DNA of 30,566 bases from Bacteroidales bacterium UBA2295 (GCA_002345825.1 DDWD01000022.1:1-30566); one strand, 5' to 3'; positions 1 to 7,444 are shown, counted from the first letter of the stretch. The notes: generated by a model from the sequence alone, not told the origin. Translations and numbers: made by a program.

Positions 1-18
1 TAGATCAACTGTTTTCAT
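1..18 (-). CDS. possible 5' end of a divergent gene running off the left edge
   Basis: On the minus strand an ATG at 18-16 opens a frame reading MKTVDL to the window edge. It lies about 50 bases downstream of a good minus-strand promoter (TTTG at 109-106, 22-base spacer, TAAATTTG at 83-76), which is the main reason to believe a gene starts here. Only six codons are visible, so nothing can be said about function. Confidence 0.3.
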
Positions 19-75
19 TATTCGATTAGGGTTTAAAAAATGAAGCGGATCGAACTTACTCGAACCGCCAAAACA

Positions 76-109
76 CAAATTTAAACGGAAAATGCATACA
101 TACCGCAAA
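76..109 (-). promoter_or_regulatory. divergent Bacteroidota-type promoter (minus strand)
   Basis: Read on the minus strand, TTTG (109-106) is followed after 22 bases by TAAATTTG (83-76), a full match to the TAnnTTTG -7 element. Transcription would start near position 69, heading left. A near-palindromic hairpin (GCGGATCGA at 45-53 and TCGAACCGC at 60-68, one A/A mismatch) would lie at the very 5' end of the transcript. Confidence 0.5.
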
Positions 110-262
110 CGTATTCTATGTTTAATATCAGTTTATTTTAATTAAGGGTACGGGTAAAAAGATGGCTACAATCTGCCATTTCAAAAATTTATCACTTCAT
201 TTGTAACAAATGAACAATGGGTGTAGTCAAACGGACACAAACAAATTTAAAATAACAAAACT

Positions 263-622
263 ATGAGCACACTAGAACTATTTATCCCCATTGTAGCCAT
301 TGTATTTAGCCACTCGCTAGCATTTGGAGTACTATACATCTACTTACGAAACAGAAACCGCGAGCGTATGCTCATGATTGAAAAGGGTGTTGACCCATCA
401 ATCTACATGCAGAAAAAAGGTACCTCGTCATCAACTGCACTTAAATATGGGCTATTCCTTGTTGGCATTGCAGTTGGAATAATAATGGGGGCAATAATTT
501 CTCAAACCACATCTATGGTTGATGGATTTGCATACCTAAGCATGATTCTTCTTTTTGGCGGCATAGGACTTATGGCTTACTATTTAATTGAGAGAAAAAA
601 GGATGATAGAACCAACGGATAA
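263..622 (+). CDS. DUF6249-like small membrane protein
   Basis: This 119-residue protein has three hydrophobic segments (about 6-28, 62-82 and 88-110). After the first comes a basic stretch, RNRNRERMLMIEKG, followed by VDPSIY; the rest is a membrane hairpin. This layout resembles the DUF6249-type proteins often encoded next to ECF sigma factors in Bacteroidota. It is the first gene of a three-gene operon and its 3' end overlaps the start of the sigma-factor gene by about 20 bases, which suggests translational coupling. A role in sensing or anchoring for the sigma factor is only an inference from position. No catalytic motif is visible. Confidence 0.75.
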   Translation: MSTLELFIPIVAIVFSHSLAFGVLYIYLRNRNRERMLMIEKGVDPSIYMQKKGTSSSTALKYGLFLVGIAVGIIMGAIISQTTSMVDGFAYLSMILLFGGIGLMAYYLIERKKDDRTNG

Positions 623-1166
623 GCTATCCGACAAAGCGCTTGTTCGCCTAGTAATGCTAAACCATCGCGGGGCAACCGCAGAATTCATTCACAGGTACGA
701 GCGTATGGTCTTTAACTTAGCGCTAAACCTCCTGGGCAACTACCATGATGCCGAGGAGGTTGCGCAGGATACATTTATTAAAGCCATCCGTTCAATTAAT
801 TCATTTAGAGCCGACAGCCAACTATCGACCTGGGTTTACCGCATTTGCTACAACACGTGTATTACCCAAAAGCGAAAAAGAAGGTTAATTACTACCGAAA
901 TTGATTGCAATAAGCATGATGCTATGCAAAGCACCGAAGAAAACGAGCATAGCCAATATCTGCAGAAAGCAATGGAAAGCCTTTGCGAAGATGATAGAAC
1001 AATTATATCGCTTTTTTATGTTGATGAGATGCCCACCAGCGAGATTGCCAGCGTTGTGGAACTATCGGAAAGCAACGTGAGAGTGAAGTTACACAGGGCT
1101 CGCAAGAAGCTTAAAGAGATGCTACATCACTACTCAAAAATTAATGAGCTAACCCATCTAAGATAA
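603..1166 (+). CDS. ECF-family RNA polymerase sigma factor (sigma-70 family)
   Basis: The protein has the two domains of an extracytoplasmic-function sigma factor. Region 2 is seen in RYERMVFNLALNLLGNYHDAEE and the following segment FRADSQLSTWVYRICYN, and binds the -10 element and core polymerase. Region 4 is seen near the C-terminus in MPTSEIASVVELSESNV followed by RVKLHRARKKLKE, the helix-turn-helix for the -35 element. I prefer ATG 603 (187 codons, MIEPTDKL) because the frame upstream offers only a TTG at 588. It overlaps the preceding membrane-protein gene and is 5 bases from the next one. The target regulon cannot be read from the window. Confidence 0.93.
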   Translation: MIEPTDKLSDKALVRLVMLNHRGATAEFIHRYERMVFNLALNLLGNYHDAEEVAQDTFIKAIRSINSFRADSQLSTWVYRICYNTCITQKRKRRLITTEIDCNKHDAMQSTEENEHSQYLQKAMESLCEDDRTIISLFYVDEMPTSEIASVVELSESNVRVKLHRARKKLKEMLHHYSKINELTHLR

Positions 1167-1171
1167 ACGCT

Positions 1172-1573
1172 ATGAATGAAGATTTGAACCAATTGCTTGA
1201 AGAACCAAATAGCGAATTTGACCATTGGCTAAAAGCGGAGCTAACCAGCGCACAGGTTAACCCACCCTACAACCTCAGTAGTATTGTAATGGGTAAAGTG
1301 ATTAATCAGACACCTCGAAAACCAATGGATCCATACCTTATAATTGCACTACTTGTAATCGTTATTGGTGGTTCTATGGTAATAGTTGCAAGCAATATGC
1401 CAAGCTTCTCGTCACTAGAGATTCCTCAGTTTTTAACATCGACTACAAGCAAAATTAATATACAGGCAACTATTTATGGGATACTGGGTATCACTATTTT
1501 GGGCAGTATCTTTTTTGGTCTCGACTTTCTAATGAACCGTAAAATTGGCGAAAGAAACATTTCGCTACAGTAA
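1172..1573 (+). CDS. putative membrane anti-sigma-like protein of the ECF operon
   Basis: I do not recognise a named family. The 133 residues comprise an acidic cytoplasmic N-terminus (MNEDLNQLLEEPNSEFDHWL), two predicted transmembrane helices (about 54-74 and 99-120) joined by a short external loop, and a basic C-terminal tail. It starts 5 bases after the sigma-factor stop and ends the operon at a strong terminator. A small two-helix protein directly behind an ECF sigma factor, with a charged N-terminal cytoplasmic segment, could be an anti-sigma factor. However, it has no zinc-binding HxxxCxxC motif and none of the usual FecR-type layout, so this stays a guess from context. Confidence 0.7.
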   Translation: MNEDLNQLLEEPNSEFDHWLKAELTSAQVNPPYNLSSIVMGKVINQTPRKPMDPYLIIALLVIVIGGSMVIVASNMPSFSSLEIPQFLTSTTSKINIQATIYGILGITILGSIFFGLDFLMNRKIGERNISLQ

Positions 1574-1602
1574 AAAGCCCAGCCGAATAACAGCTGGGCT
1601 TT
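1574..1602. terminator. bidirectional intrinsic terminator between the ECF operon and the SOD gene
   Basis: AAAGCCCAGC (1574-1583) pairs perfectly with GCTGGGCTTT (1593-1602) across a 9-base loop. The A/T flanks at both ends of the stem let it serve the plus-strand operon ending at 1573 and the convergent minus-strand gene ending at 1625. Confidence 0.8.
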
Positions 1603-1624
1603 CAATGCTTTGTATCAAAACAGT

Positions 1625-2299
1625 CTATTTGCGGCTCAATGCATTCGTATAGTTTTTCTCAACAGCATCCCAGTTCACAACCTTCCAAAAATTACCAGCA
1701 TAGGTTCCACGCATGTTTTGATAATGGAGATAGTATGCATGTTCCCACACATCGAGGCCTAAAATCGGTGTACCCCTTTTGGAGGCAACATCCATAAGCG
1801 GATTATCCTGATTTGGGGTAGATGAAACGAAAAGGTTTCCTTCCTCATCAACGGCCAACCAAGCCCATCCGCTACCAAACTGGCCTGTTGCTGCCGATTG
1901 GAACTTCTTTTTAAAATCATCAAAACTACCAAAGGTTTCATCAATAGCCTTCAGCAGTTTACCGCTTGGCTCTCCCCCACCATTGGGCGACATAACATTC
2001 CAAAAAAGGGTATGGTTAAAATACCCACCCCCGTTATTACGCACACTAGCTGGATACTTGCTCACATTGGCAAAAATCTCCTCCAGGGTCATCGCATTTA
2101 GGTTATGCTCATCGGCAGCCTTAACAAAATTGTTGAAGTAAGCCCTGTGATGCTTGTTGTAATGGATATCCATTGTGGTTTTATCAATAAAAACCTCCAG
2201 CGCATCGTAGCTGTATGGCAACTCGGCAAATTCAAATTTCGATTGGGCATTACCATTTAGGCTAAACCCAAGTAATATTAAAATGATTAGTGTTTTCAT
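1625..2299 (-). CDS. secreted superoxide dismutase, Mn-type by residue signature
   Basis: Converts superoxide to hydrogen peroxide and oxygen. The 224 residues begin with a signal peptide (MKTLIILILLGFSLNGNAQS), so the enzyme probably acts in the periplasm or outside the cell rather than in the cytosol. The Fe/Mn SOD fold is intact. Metal ligands are His46 (HYNKHH), His96 (FNHTLFW), Asp183 and His187 (DVWEHAYY). The residue before the second ligand region is Gly (NNGGGYFNH) and the outer-sphere Gln sits in TPNQDNP (Gln164), the arrangement of Mn-type rather than Fe-type enzymes; Bacteroidota enzymes can be cambialistic, so the metal needs measurement. It is a single gene, convergent with the ECF operon. 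No clear promoter was found upstream. Confidence 0.95.
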   Translation of the reverse strand: MKTLIILILLGFSLNGNAQSKFEFAELPYSYDALEVFIDKTTMDIHYNKHHRAYFNNFVKAADEHNLNAMTLEEIFANVSKYPASVRNNGGGYFNHTLFWNVMSPNGGGEPSGKLLKAIDETFGSFDDFKKKFQSAATGQFGSGWAWLAVDEEGNLFVSSTPNQDNPLMDVASKRGTPILGLDVWEHAYYLHYQNMRGTYAGNFWKVVNWDAVEKNYTNALSRK

Positions 2300-2549
2300 A
2301 GTGCAAATAATTTATTTTCAAGTTGATATTTACATTACAGTAACAATACACCCGTCTTTTTGTTTACTCTTTTGATATGATTTGATAAACCGATCGTTAA
2401 AAATAAGGTATAATAAATCAGTGTGGGTTTAACGTACGAGGACTTTCCTCAGAAAAAAACAACCATCGATATGCTTTGGTAATCAATAATAAACGCAATG
2501 GTTAAAATACACAAACCCCTGAATACCGTAACCTTCCCTGCAATTTCAA

Positions 2550-2580
2550 TTTGTTAATCTACTTAATTTTCAATATCTTG
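2550..2580 (+). promoter_or_regulatory. possible promoter of the M20 hydrolase-racemase operon
   Basis: TTTG at 2550-2553 and TATCTTG at 2574-2580 are separated by 20 bases; the second is one base short of the TAnnTTTG consensus. Initiation would fall about 5 to 14 bases before the candidate ATGs at 2592 and 2601, a nearly leaderless message. Confidence 0.35.
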
Positions 2581-2591
2581 GCACTTTAAAA

Positions 2592-3752
2592 ATGCATTAT
2601 ATGACATTAGATAGTAACTCCATTAGTAAGCTAATCGAATTTCGAAAACAACTGCACCAAAACCCCGAATTATCGGGACAAGAGATCCAGACTAGTAAAA
2701 GGATTGCTGATTTTTTAAAAGATACTAGCCCATCGGATATTATTACTGGGCTCGGAGGCAATGGCTTGGCCATAATTTACGATTCGGGTAAACCAGGGCC
2801 ATCGGTTCTAATCCGTGCCGATATGGATGCCCTACCCATACAGGAATCGAACAACTTTATCTACAAATCACAAAGCGATGGTGTGGCACATCTGTGCGGT
2901 CACGATGGGCACTCAACCATTTTGGCTGGGGTTGGGCTTAGCTTGGCTGAAAATCCAATAAAAAAAGGGAAGGTAATATTGCTATTTCAACCCGCTGAGG
3001 AAACAGGTCAAGGAGCAGCAGCCGTAATAAACGACCCAAAATTTAAAAAAATTAAACCCGATTACGCCTTTGCGCTACACAACCTACCTGGGTTTGAGCG
3101 AGGGGAAATTTTTGTTCGTGAAGGTACATTTGCATCAGCATCCACAGGGCTTATTGCCCATCTTAAAGGGCTATCGTCGCACGCAGCACACCCTGAGGAT
3201 GGACGAAATCCCGATAGGGCGCTTGCCCAAATGATACTTGGCCTAAACTATATAGTTAGCTACCCCGACGATTTTGACGATTTCACACTCCTTACCGTAA
3301 TTCACGCCAAACTGGGCGAAGTAGCTTTTGGTACAACGCCTGGCAACGCAACCCTTATGGCAACTCTACGGACCTACCTCAACTCGGATATGAAGAAGTT
3401 GAAAAGAGAGGTAGAATCGACCATTCGCAACGTGTGCAAAGAGCACAAGCTAAAATGCGATATTGAATACACCGAGGAATTTCCGGCAACTATAAATAGT
3501 TCCGAATGCTCAGCATTACTTTGCAAAGCCGCTAAAAGTCTGGACATACAAGTAAATCAACTTGAGAGTCCTTTCCGCTGGAGCGAGGACTTCGGCCACT
3601 TCACTCAGCTATGTAAGTCCACACTTTTTGGGGTTGGCTCAGGCAAAAACCATCCACAGCTCCACAACGAGGATTATGATTTCCCCGACGATATTATTGA
3701 ACCTTCGGTAAAACTATTCGTAGAGATAGTAAATCAACTCCTTAACAACTAG
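2592..3752 (+). CDS. M20 family amidohydrolase / N-acyl-amino-acid hydrolase (HipO/AmhX-like)
   Basis: A cytoplasmic binuclear metallohydrolase of the peptidase M20D group, which cleaves N-acyl amino acids such as hippurate, N-acetyl-diaminopimelate or indole-acetyl conjugates. The sequence shows the family pattern: RKQLHQNPELSGQE at the start, RADMDALPIQE around residue 75, the metal-binding cluster Cys102-Gly-His104-Asp, the catalytic Glu pair Glu136-Glu137 in QPAEETGQGA, His163 in ALHNLPG, a lid domain with SSHAAHPEDGRNP, and a C-terminal metal His in HPQLHNEDYDF. No signal peptide. ATG 2592 or 2601 may be the true start. The gene is 31 bases upstream of an alanine racemase on the same strand, suggesting joint work in amino-acid or cell-wall peptide use. 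The exact substrate cannot be assigned. Confidence 0.93.
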   Translation: MHYMTLDSNSISKLIEFRKQLHQNPELSGQEIQTSKRIADFLKDTSPSDIITGLGGNGLAIIYDSGKPGPSVLIRADMDALPIQESNNFIYKSQSDGVAHLCGHDGHSTILAGVGLSLAENPIKKGKVILLFQPAEETGQGAAAVINDPKFKKIKPDYAFALHNLPGFERGEIFVREGTFASASTGLIAHLKGLSSHAAHPEDGRNPDRALAQMILGLNYIVSYPDDFDDFTLLTVIHAKLGEVAFGTTPGNATLMATLRTYLNSDMKKLKREVESTIRNVCKEHKLKCDIEYTEEFPATINSSECSALLCKAAKSLDIQVNQLESPFRWSEDFGHFTQLCKSTLFGVGSGKNHPQLHNEDYDFPDDIIEPSVKLFVEIVNQLLNN

Positions 3753-3783
3753 TATAAATATCTTATAAACACTTAAATTTATA

Positions 3784-4935
3784 ATGGATAAAACCTCCTA
3801 CATCGAGATTAGCAAATCGGCCTATAGGCACAACATAAAGTATATAAAGAAAATAATTGGAAAAGATGTTAGGCTTACCTCTGTAGTTAAGGGAAACGCC
3901 TACGGACATGGTGTTGAAAACATTGTACCCCTGGCCGAAAAGGCCAAAGTAAATCACTTTGCGGTTTTTTCGGCTAGTGAGGCTTTAGATGTTTTTAATG
4001 TTGCCAGCCCCAAATCGGACATTATGATTATGGGCTATTTAAACGACGACCAGCTGGCATGGGCCATTGAGAATGGAATTGAATTTTACGTTTTCGATCT
4101 CGACAGGCTTAGCAAATCCATTGAAATTGCAAAAAAAGTAGGAAAACCAGCACGACTGCATATTGAGGCCGAAACAGGGTTTCATCGTACTGGGTTTGAG
4201 TACAATTTGCTCCCCGAGATTGTAGCAACAATGAAGGATAATTCTGAACATATCGTATTCGAAGGTCTTTGTACTCATTACGCCGGAGCCGAGAGCGTAA
4301 ATAACTACTACAGGATAATTAAGCAAATTCAGGAGTACAGGCAATTTGCAAGATACTTCAGCCGTCATGGGCTAAAGCCCAACTATCGGCACACAGCCGG
4401 TTCAGCGGCAACGCTAACCTACTCGCAAACCATTATGGATATGGTTAGAGTGGGTATTGCACAGTACGGTTTTTGGCCAAGCCAGGAAACCTATATCTAT
4501 CAGTTTAAACGGAACCATGCAAAGGATTCCGACCTAAAACGAGTCATCTCATGGAAATCGAGGGTAATGACCATCAAAGAGGTTGACTCCGGCGATTTTG
4601 TTGGGTACGGCACATCGTATATGGCCAACAAAAAAATAAAAATTGCCATCATACCCGTAGGCTATGCCAATGGTTTCAGCCGATCGCTGAGCAATATGGG
4701 ACGAGTTTTGATACGCGGAAGAAGAGTGTCGGTAGTTGGTACAGTTACTATGAACACCATGAGTGTGAATTTGACAGACATACCTAATGTACATCCAGGT
4801 GACGAGGTGGTAATTGTTGGGAAACAAAAACGATTGAATATTAGCGTTGCATCATTTAGCGAGATGAGTAATCAGCTCAATTACCAAACACTAGCCCGCC
4901 TCCCGGGTAATATCCCTCGATATGTAGTGGCATAA
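3784..4935 (+). CDS. alr: alanine racemase (stand-alone)
   Basis: PLP-dependent interconversion of L- and D-alanine for peptidoglycan. The 383-residue protein has the PLP lysine Lys36 in VVKGNAYGHG, HRTGF in the barrel, the second catalytic base Tyr275 in DFVGYGTSY, PVGYANGF, and a C-terminal beta domain (VVGTVTMNTMSVNLTD, then GDEVVIVG). Many Bacteroidota carry Alr fused to MurF; this copy has no MurF part and is normal in length for a free racemase. It follows the M20 hydrolase by 31 bases and is probably co-transcribed. It may be the housekeeping enzyme or a catabolic or broader amino-acid racemase; the active-site residues seen fit alanine racemase but do not exclude a relaxed substrate. 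Confidence 0.93.
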   Translation: MDKTSYIEISKSAYRHNIKYIKKIIGKDVRLTSVVKGNAYGHGVENIVPLAEKAKVNHFAVFSASEALDVFNVASPKSDIMIMGYLNDDQLAWAIENGIEFYVFDLDRLSKSIEIAKKVGKPARLHIEAETGFHRTGFEYNLLPEIVATMKDNSEHIVFEGLCTHYAGAESVNNYYRIIKQIQEYRQFARYFSRHGLKPNYRHTAGSAATLTYSQTIMDMVRVGIAQYGFWPSQETYIYQFKRNHAKDSDLKRVISWKSRVMTIKEVDSGDFVGYGTSYMANKKIKIAIIPVGYANGFSRSLSNMGRVLIRGRRVSVVGTVTMNTMSVNLTDIPNVHPGDEVVIVGKQKRLNISVASFSEMSNQLNYQTLARLPGNIPRYVVA

Positions 4936-4963
4936 TACTTGGTATAAATTAAGCTAAAATCCA

Positions 4964-4993
4964 TTGTGCAAAGCAATCGAATAAATATTTTTG
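4964..4993 (+). promoter_or_regulatory. promoter of the DUF1573 gene
   Basis: TTG at 4964-4966, a 19-base spacer and TATTTTTG at 4986-4993 match the Bacteroidota housekeeping promoter at every fixed position. Initiation would be near 5000, leaving a leader of about 24 bases. Confidence 0.6.
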
Positions 4994-5023
4994 TCGTTAT
5001 AAAAATCAAAACAATAGTGCATC

Positions 5024-5470
5024 ATGAAAAATATTACCATTACAATTCTCAGCTTACTATTTGCTGCCGCTACATTTGCCCAGCAGCCAAGCGATGAGGA
5101 GATAAAAAAGACCAACGCCTATTTACGATTCAACCCCAGTGAGGTTAATATGGGATCCATTCTCGTAGAGGATGTTGATGAGAATACAGGCAAGATTGAT
5201 ATTGAAGTACATAACGACGGGGCAGTGCCGCTTATCCTTAATCAGGTTACCGGATGCTGTGGCACAAGAATAACCGATTGGCCACGTCAACCCATTACCC
5301 CCGGACAAAAAGGGACCATAAAGGCTTACTTTAGAATAAGCCCAACGCCTCACAGAATAAGCAGAACAATCACTGTTCAATCGAACGCAGGCAATGGCAA
5401 TGTGCAAAAAATTGCCATACTCGGCGAAGTAACCCTGCCAAAAGACAAAAACGAAATTCGATTACCCTAG
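5024..5470 (+). CDS. exported DUF1573 domain protein
   Basis: A 148-residue protein with a clear signal peptide (MKNITITILSLLFAAATFAQ, cleavage near residue 20) and one small beta-sandwich of the DUF1573 type: FNPSEVNMGSI, then VHNDGAVPLILNQVTGCC with the typical cysteine pair (Cys78-Cys79), WPRQPITPGQKGTI and TITVQSNAGNG. The family is very common in Bacteroidota, is exported, and has no established biochemical role. Its fold is related to ASH/MSP-type domains. It has its own promoter and its own terminator, so it seems to be a single-gene unit. Nothing in the neighbourhood identifies a partner. Confidence 0.9.
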   Translation: MKNITITILSLLFAAATFAQQPSDEEIKKTNAYLRFNPSEVNMGSILVEDVDENTGKIDIEVHNDGAVPLILNQVTGCCGTRITDWPRQPITPGQKGTIKAYFRISPTPHRISRTITVQSNAGNGNVQKIAILGEVTLPKDKNEIRLP

Positions 5471-5491
5471 TAATATATTTCGAACCATAAC

Positions 5492-5526
5492 AAGGGGCTA
5501 CCTAAAACAAAATGGGTAGCCTTTTT
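5492..5526 (+). terminator. intrinsic terminator of the DUF1573 gene
   Basis: GGCTACC (5496-5502) pairs with GGTAGCC (5515-5521). G-T and A-T pairs extend the stem outward, and a T-rich tail (TTTTTTG) follows immediately. Confidence 0.88.
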
Positions 5527-5534
5527 TGTTACCC

Positions 5535-5566
5535 AACACCTGTGTTCGATATCGAACACAGGTGTT
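5535..5566. promoter_or_regulatory. perfect 32-bp palindrome, likely activator (enhancer) site
   Basis: AACACCTGTGTTCGAT (5535-5550) is followed without spacer by its exact reverse complement (5551-5566). It comes just after a terminator and has no T tail, so it reads as a protein-binding site for a dimer or tetramer rather than a terminator. It lies about 90-120 bases upstream of a sigma-54-like element, the usual distance for an enhancer-binding regulator. Confidence 0.75.
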
Positions 5567-5654
5567 CTATTTTAAACATTTTATGGTAATTGGATAGTGG
5601 CTTAATTAAATCCACTGTCGATTATGTGTTTATCTATCTGTACATTACAAGACG

Positions 5655-5670
5655 TGGCACGCATTATGAT
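5655..5670 (+). promoter_or_regulatory. sigma-54-like -24/-12 promoter of the ABC transporter operon
   Basis: TGGCACG at 5655-5661 is a full match to the -24 element. After the required spacing ATGAT at 5666-5670 stands where TTGCW is expected, so the layout is GG-N10-GA instead of GG-N10-GC. Transcription would begin near 5681, about 29 bases before the ATPase ATG at 5710. The -24 half is convincing and the -12 half is weak. Confidence 0.5.
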
Positions 5671-5709
5671 TTTATCAGAACATTGAAAAACCAATTTAAA
5701 CTAATTGCC

Positions 5710-6426
5710 ATGATACAGATTGAAAATTTAATGAAAGTATTCCGTACCGAGGAGGTTGAAACCACTGCAATTAACGATATCTCCATTGAGGTTCAAGATG
5801 GAGAATTTGTAGCCATAATGGGACCATCGGGATGCGGAAAGTCTACCCTACTTAATATTCTTGGATTGCTCGACAACCCCAGTGGTGGAAAATTCGTTTT
5901 TAACGGGATAGATGTTACCAACTTTAGGGAGCGTCATCGGACCACCCTACGCAAATCGAATATCGGATTTGTTTTCCAAAGTTTTAACCTTATCGACGAG
6001 CTAACCGTTTACCAAAACGTAGAACTCCCACTAGTTTACCAAAAGGTACCCCCAGCCCAGCGTAAAGAAATGACCGAACGCGCACTCGAGCGGATGGGCA
6101 TCTCGCACCGCAGGAACCATTTCCCACAGCAACTATCAGGAGGTCAGCAGCAACGCGTTGCCATAGCCCGAGCCGTCGTTTCAAATCCAAAAGTAATTTT
6201 GGCCGATGAGCCAACAGGAAACCTCGACTCAAACAACGGCAACGAGGTAATGAACCTACTTGGCGAGCTTAACCGAGAAGGAACAACCATTATAATGGTA
6301 ACCCACTCCCAAAGCGATGCTGAGCACGCACACAGAATCATTAACCTACTGGACGGCAAAGTGATAAGCGAGAAGCAAATATCGCGACAAGCCAAAATGC
6401 GGGAAGAGCTTGCCAGCGCAGTATAG
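5710..6426 (+). CDS. ABC transporter ATP-binding protein (LolD/MacB class)
   Basis: A 238-residue nucleotide-binding subunit. Visible motifs: Walker A GPSGCGKST, Q-loop VFQSFNL, signature LSGGQQQRVAIARA, Walker B VILADEPTGNLDS and switch histidine in VTHSQSDAEHA. The subfamily powers FtsX/MacB-type permeases that act on substrates in the periplasm or outer leaflet (lipoproteins, peptides, toxins) rather than moving them across the inner membrane. ATG 5710 (MIQIENLMKVF) is chosen because the domain starts there; the open frame to 5590 would encode an unrelated 40-residue extension and would cover the promoter-like element at 5655. First gene of a four-gene operon with the permease two genes down. 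Confidence 0.95.
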   Translation: MIQIENLMKVFRTEEVETTAINDISIEVQDGEFVAIMGPSGCGKSTLLNILGLLDNPSGGKFVFNGIDVTNFRERHRTTLRKSNIGFVFQSFNLIDELTVYQNVELPLVYQKVPPAQRKEMTERALERMGISHRRNHFPQQLSGGQQQRVAIARAVVSNPKVILADEPTGNLDSNNGNEVMNLLGELNREGTTIIMVTHSQSDAEHAHRIINLLDGKVISEKQISRQAKMREELASAV

Positions 6427-6459
6427 TTCTTACAATATTATTGAACCAATCTTAACCTC

Positions 6460-6489
6460 GATGGATTTGGCCTCAAAACCAAATCCATC
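6460..6489 (+). repeat. perfect 11-bp inverted repeat between ATPase and repeat-protein genes
   Basis: GATGGATTTGG (6460-6470) pairs exactly with CCAAATCCATC (6479-6489) across 8 bases. No T-run follows, so it is more likely an mRNA-processing or stability element, or a partial attenuator, than a full terminator. Confidence 0.6.
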
Positions 6490-6502
6490 ATTCCGATAAA
6501 AC

Positions 6503-7429
6503 ATGGTAATGAAGAAAATTACAGTAACAATTATAGCAACCATTTTCATTTTACTAAGGGTACAATGTAGCTTTGGGCAAGATGAACCGAAAGCCAACAG
6601 GGACTTGGTTTTTTACTCGTTCTTTGTAAACATTGTCCCCGATGGGTTTAACCTCCCACTTGTAGGTTTTGTTAATAATGCCATGGGGAGCCATAAGGGG
6701 GTGCAAGTGGGGTTTGTGAATACAAATTTCAAAAACTTTGAGGGCATACAGGTGGGGTTTGTGAATAGTATACTGGCTCACACCAAGGGAATTCAGGTTG
6801 GATTTGTAAACACCTCGCTTAGTTCACTTACAGGCATACAGGTTGGATTTGTAAATTTTACTAAATCAGCTTCCAATAGCCCTCAAGTTGGATTTGTGAA
6901 TACCGCATCAAAGCTAAATGGACTGCAGCTGGGTTTTGTTAACTATGTCGATTCGCTTGAAAAAGGTATTCCATTGGGCTTTGTTTCCATTGTCCGAAAA
7001 GGTGGCTACAGAGCCATAGAGCTATTCACATCGGAAATGTACCCCGTAAATCTATCGTTTAAAATTGGAGTAAAACCCCTTTACACCTTCGCAACAGCTT
7101 CCTATGGTGGAACCAGCAGCAGGTTATTCGAATATGGATTTGGAGTAGGGAGCTTGGTGCATATTAACAACAACTGGTTTTTTAACCCCGAAATAAAATC
7201 GGCCAGTTCGCCCCAAAAATTTAATACCCATTACTTAAGCTTTTCGCCAAAAATTGGTTACTCTTTTATAAAACCTATGTATATTACAATTGGCCCATCG
7301 GTACTATGGAATTACAACGAGGAAACTCATCCGATGTCCGACCCAACCTATTCGCTGTGGGACAATAGGATTAACGAAAACCACAGGTTAATAATTGGCC
7401 TTAGGCTTGCCTTAGGAATTAGTTTTTAA
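6503..7429 (+). CDS. exported GFVN-repeat protein (LA_2272-like surface repeat family)
   Basis: The 308 residues start with a signal peptide (ATG 6503 or, more likely, 6509: MKKITVTII, cleavage near SFG-QDE). Residues 55-162 hold eight GFVN/GFVS units, with G at 55, 70, 85, 100, 115, 130, 144 and 159: a nearly perfect 15-residue period of the form GxQVGFVN. The C-terminal half is rich in aromatic beta strands that look like a small outer-membrane barrel or beta sandwich. The repeat recalls proteins annotated as LA_2272 family surface repeat proteins; I know no proven function for them. Its place between the ATPase and permease genes suggests an outer-membrane or periplasmic accessory of the transporter, an inference from position only. 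Confidence 0.8.
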   Translation: MVMKKITVTIIATIFILLRVQCSFGQDEPKANRDLVFYSFFVNIVPDGFNLPLVGFVNNAMGSHKGVQVGFVNTNFKNFEGIQVGFVNSILAHTKGIQVGFVNTSLSSLTGIQVGFVNFTKSASNSPQVGFVNTASKLNGLQLGFVNYVDSLEKGIPLGFVSIVRKGGYRAIELFTSEMYPVNLSFKIGVKPLYTFATASYGGTSSRLFEYGFGVGSLVHINNNWFFNPEIKSASSPQKFNTHYLSFSPKIGYSFIKPMYITIGPSVLWNYNEETHPMSDPTYSLWDNRINENHRLIIGLRLALGISF

Positions 7430-7444
7430 CTTTCTGAGAAATTA

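Noticed and set aside
5590..5709. 40-residue N-terminal extension of the ABC ATPase
   Set aside because: It has no similarity to the family, the domain begins at MIQIENLMK (5710), and the promoter-like element lies within it.
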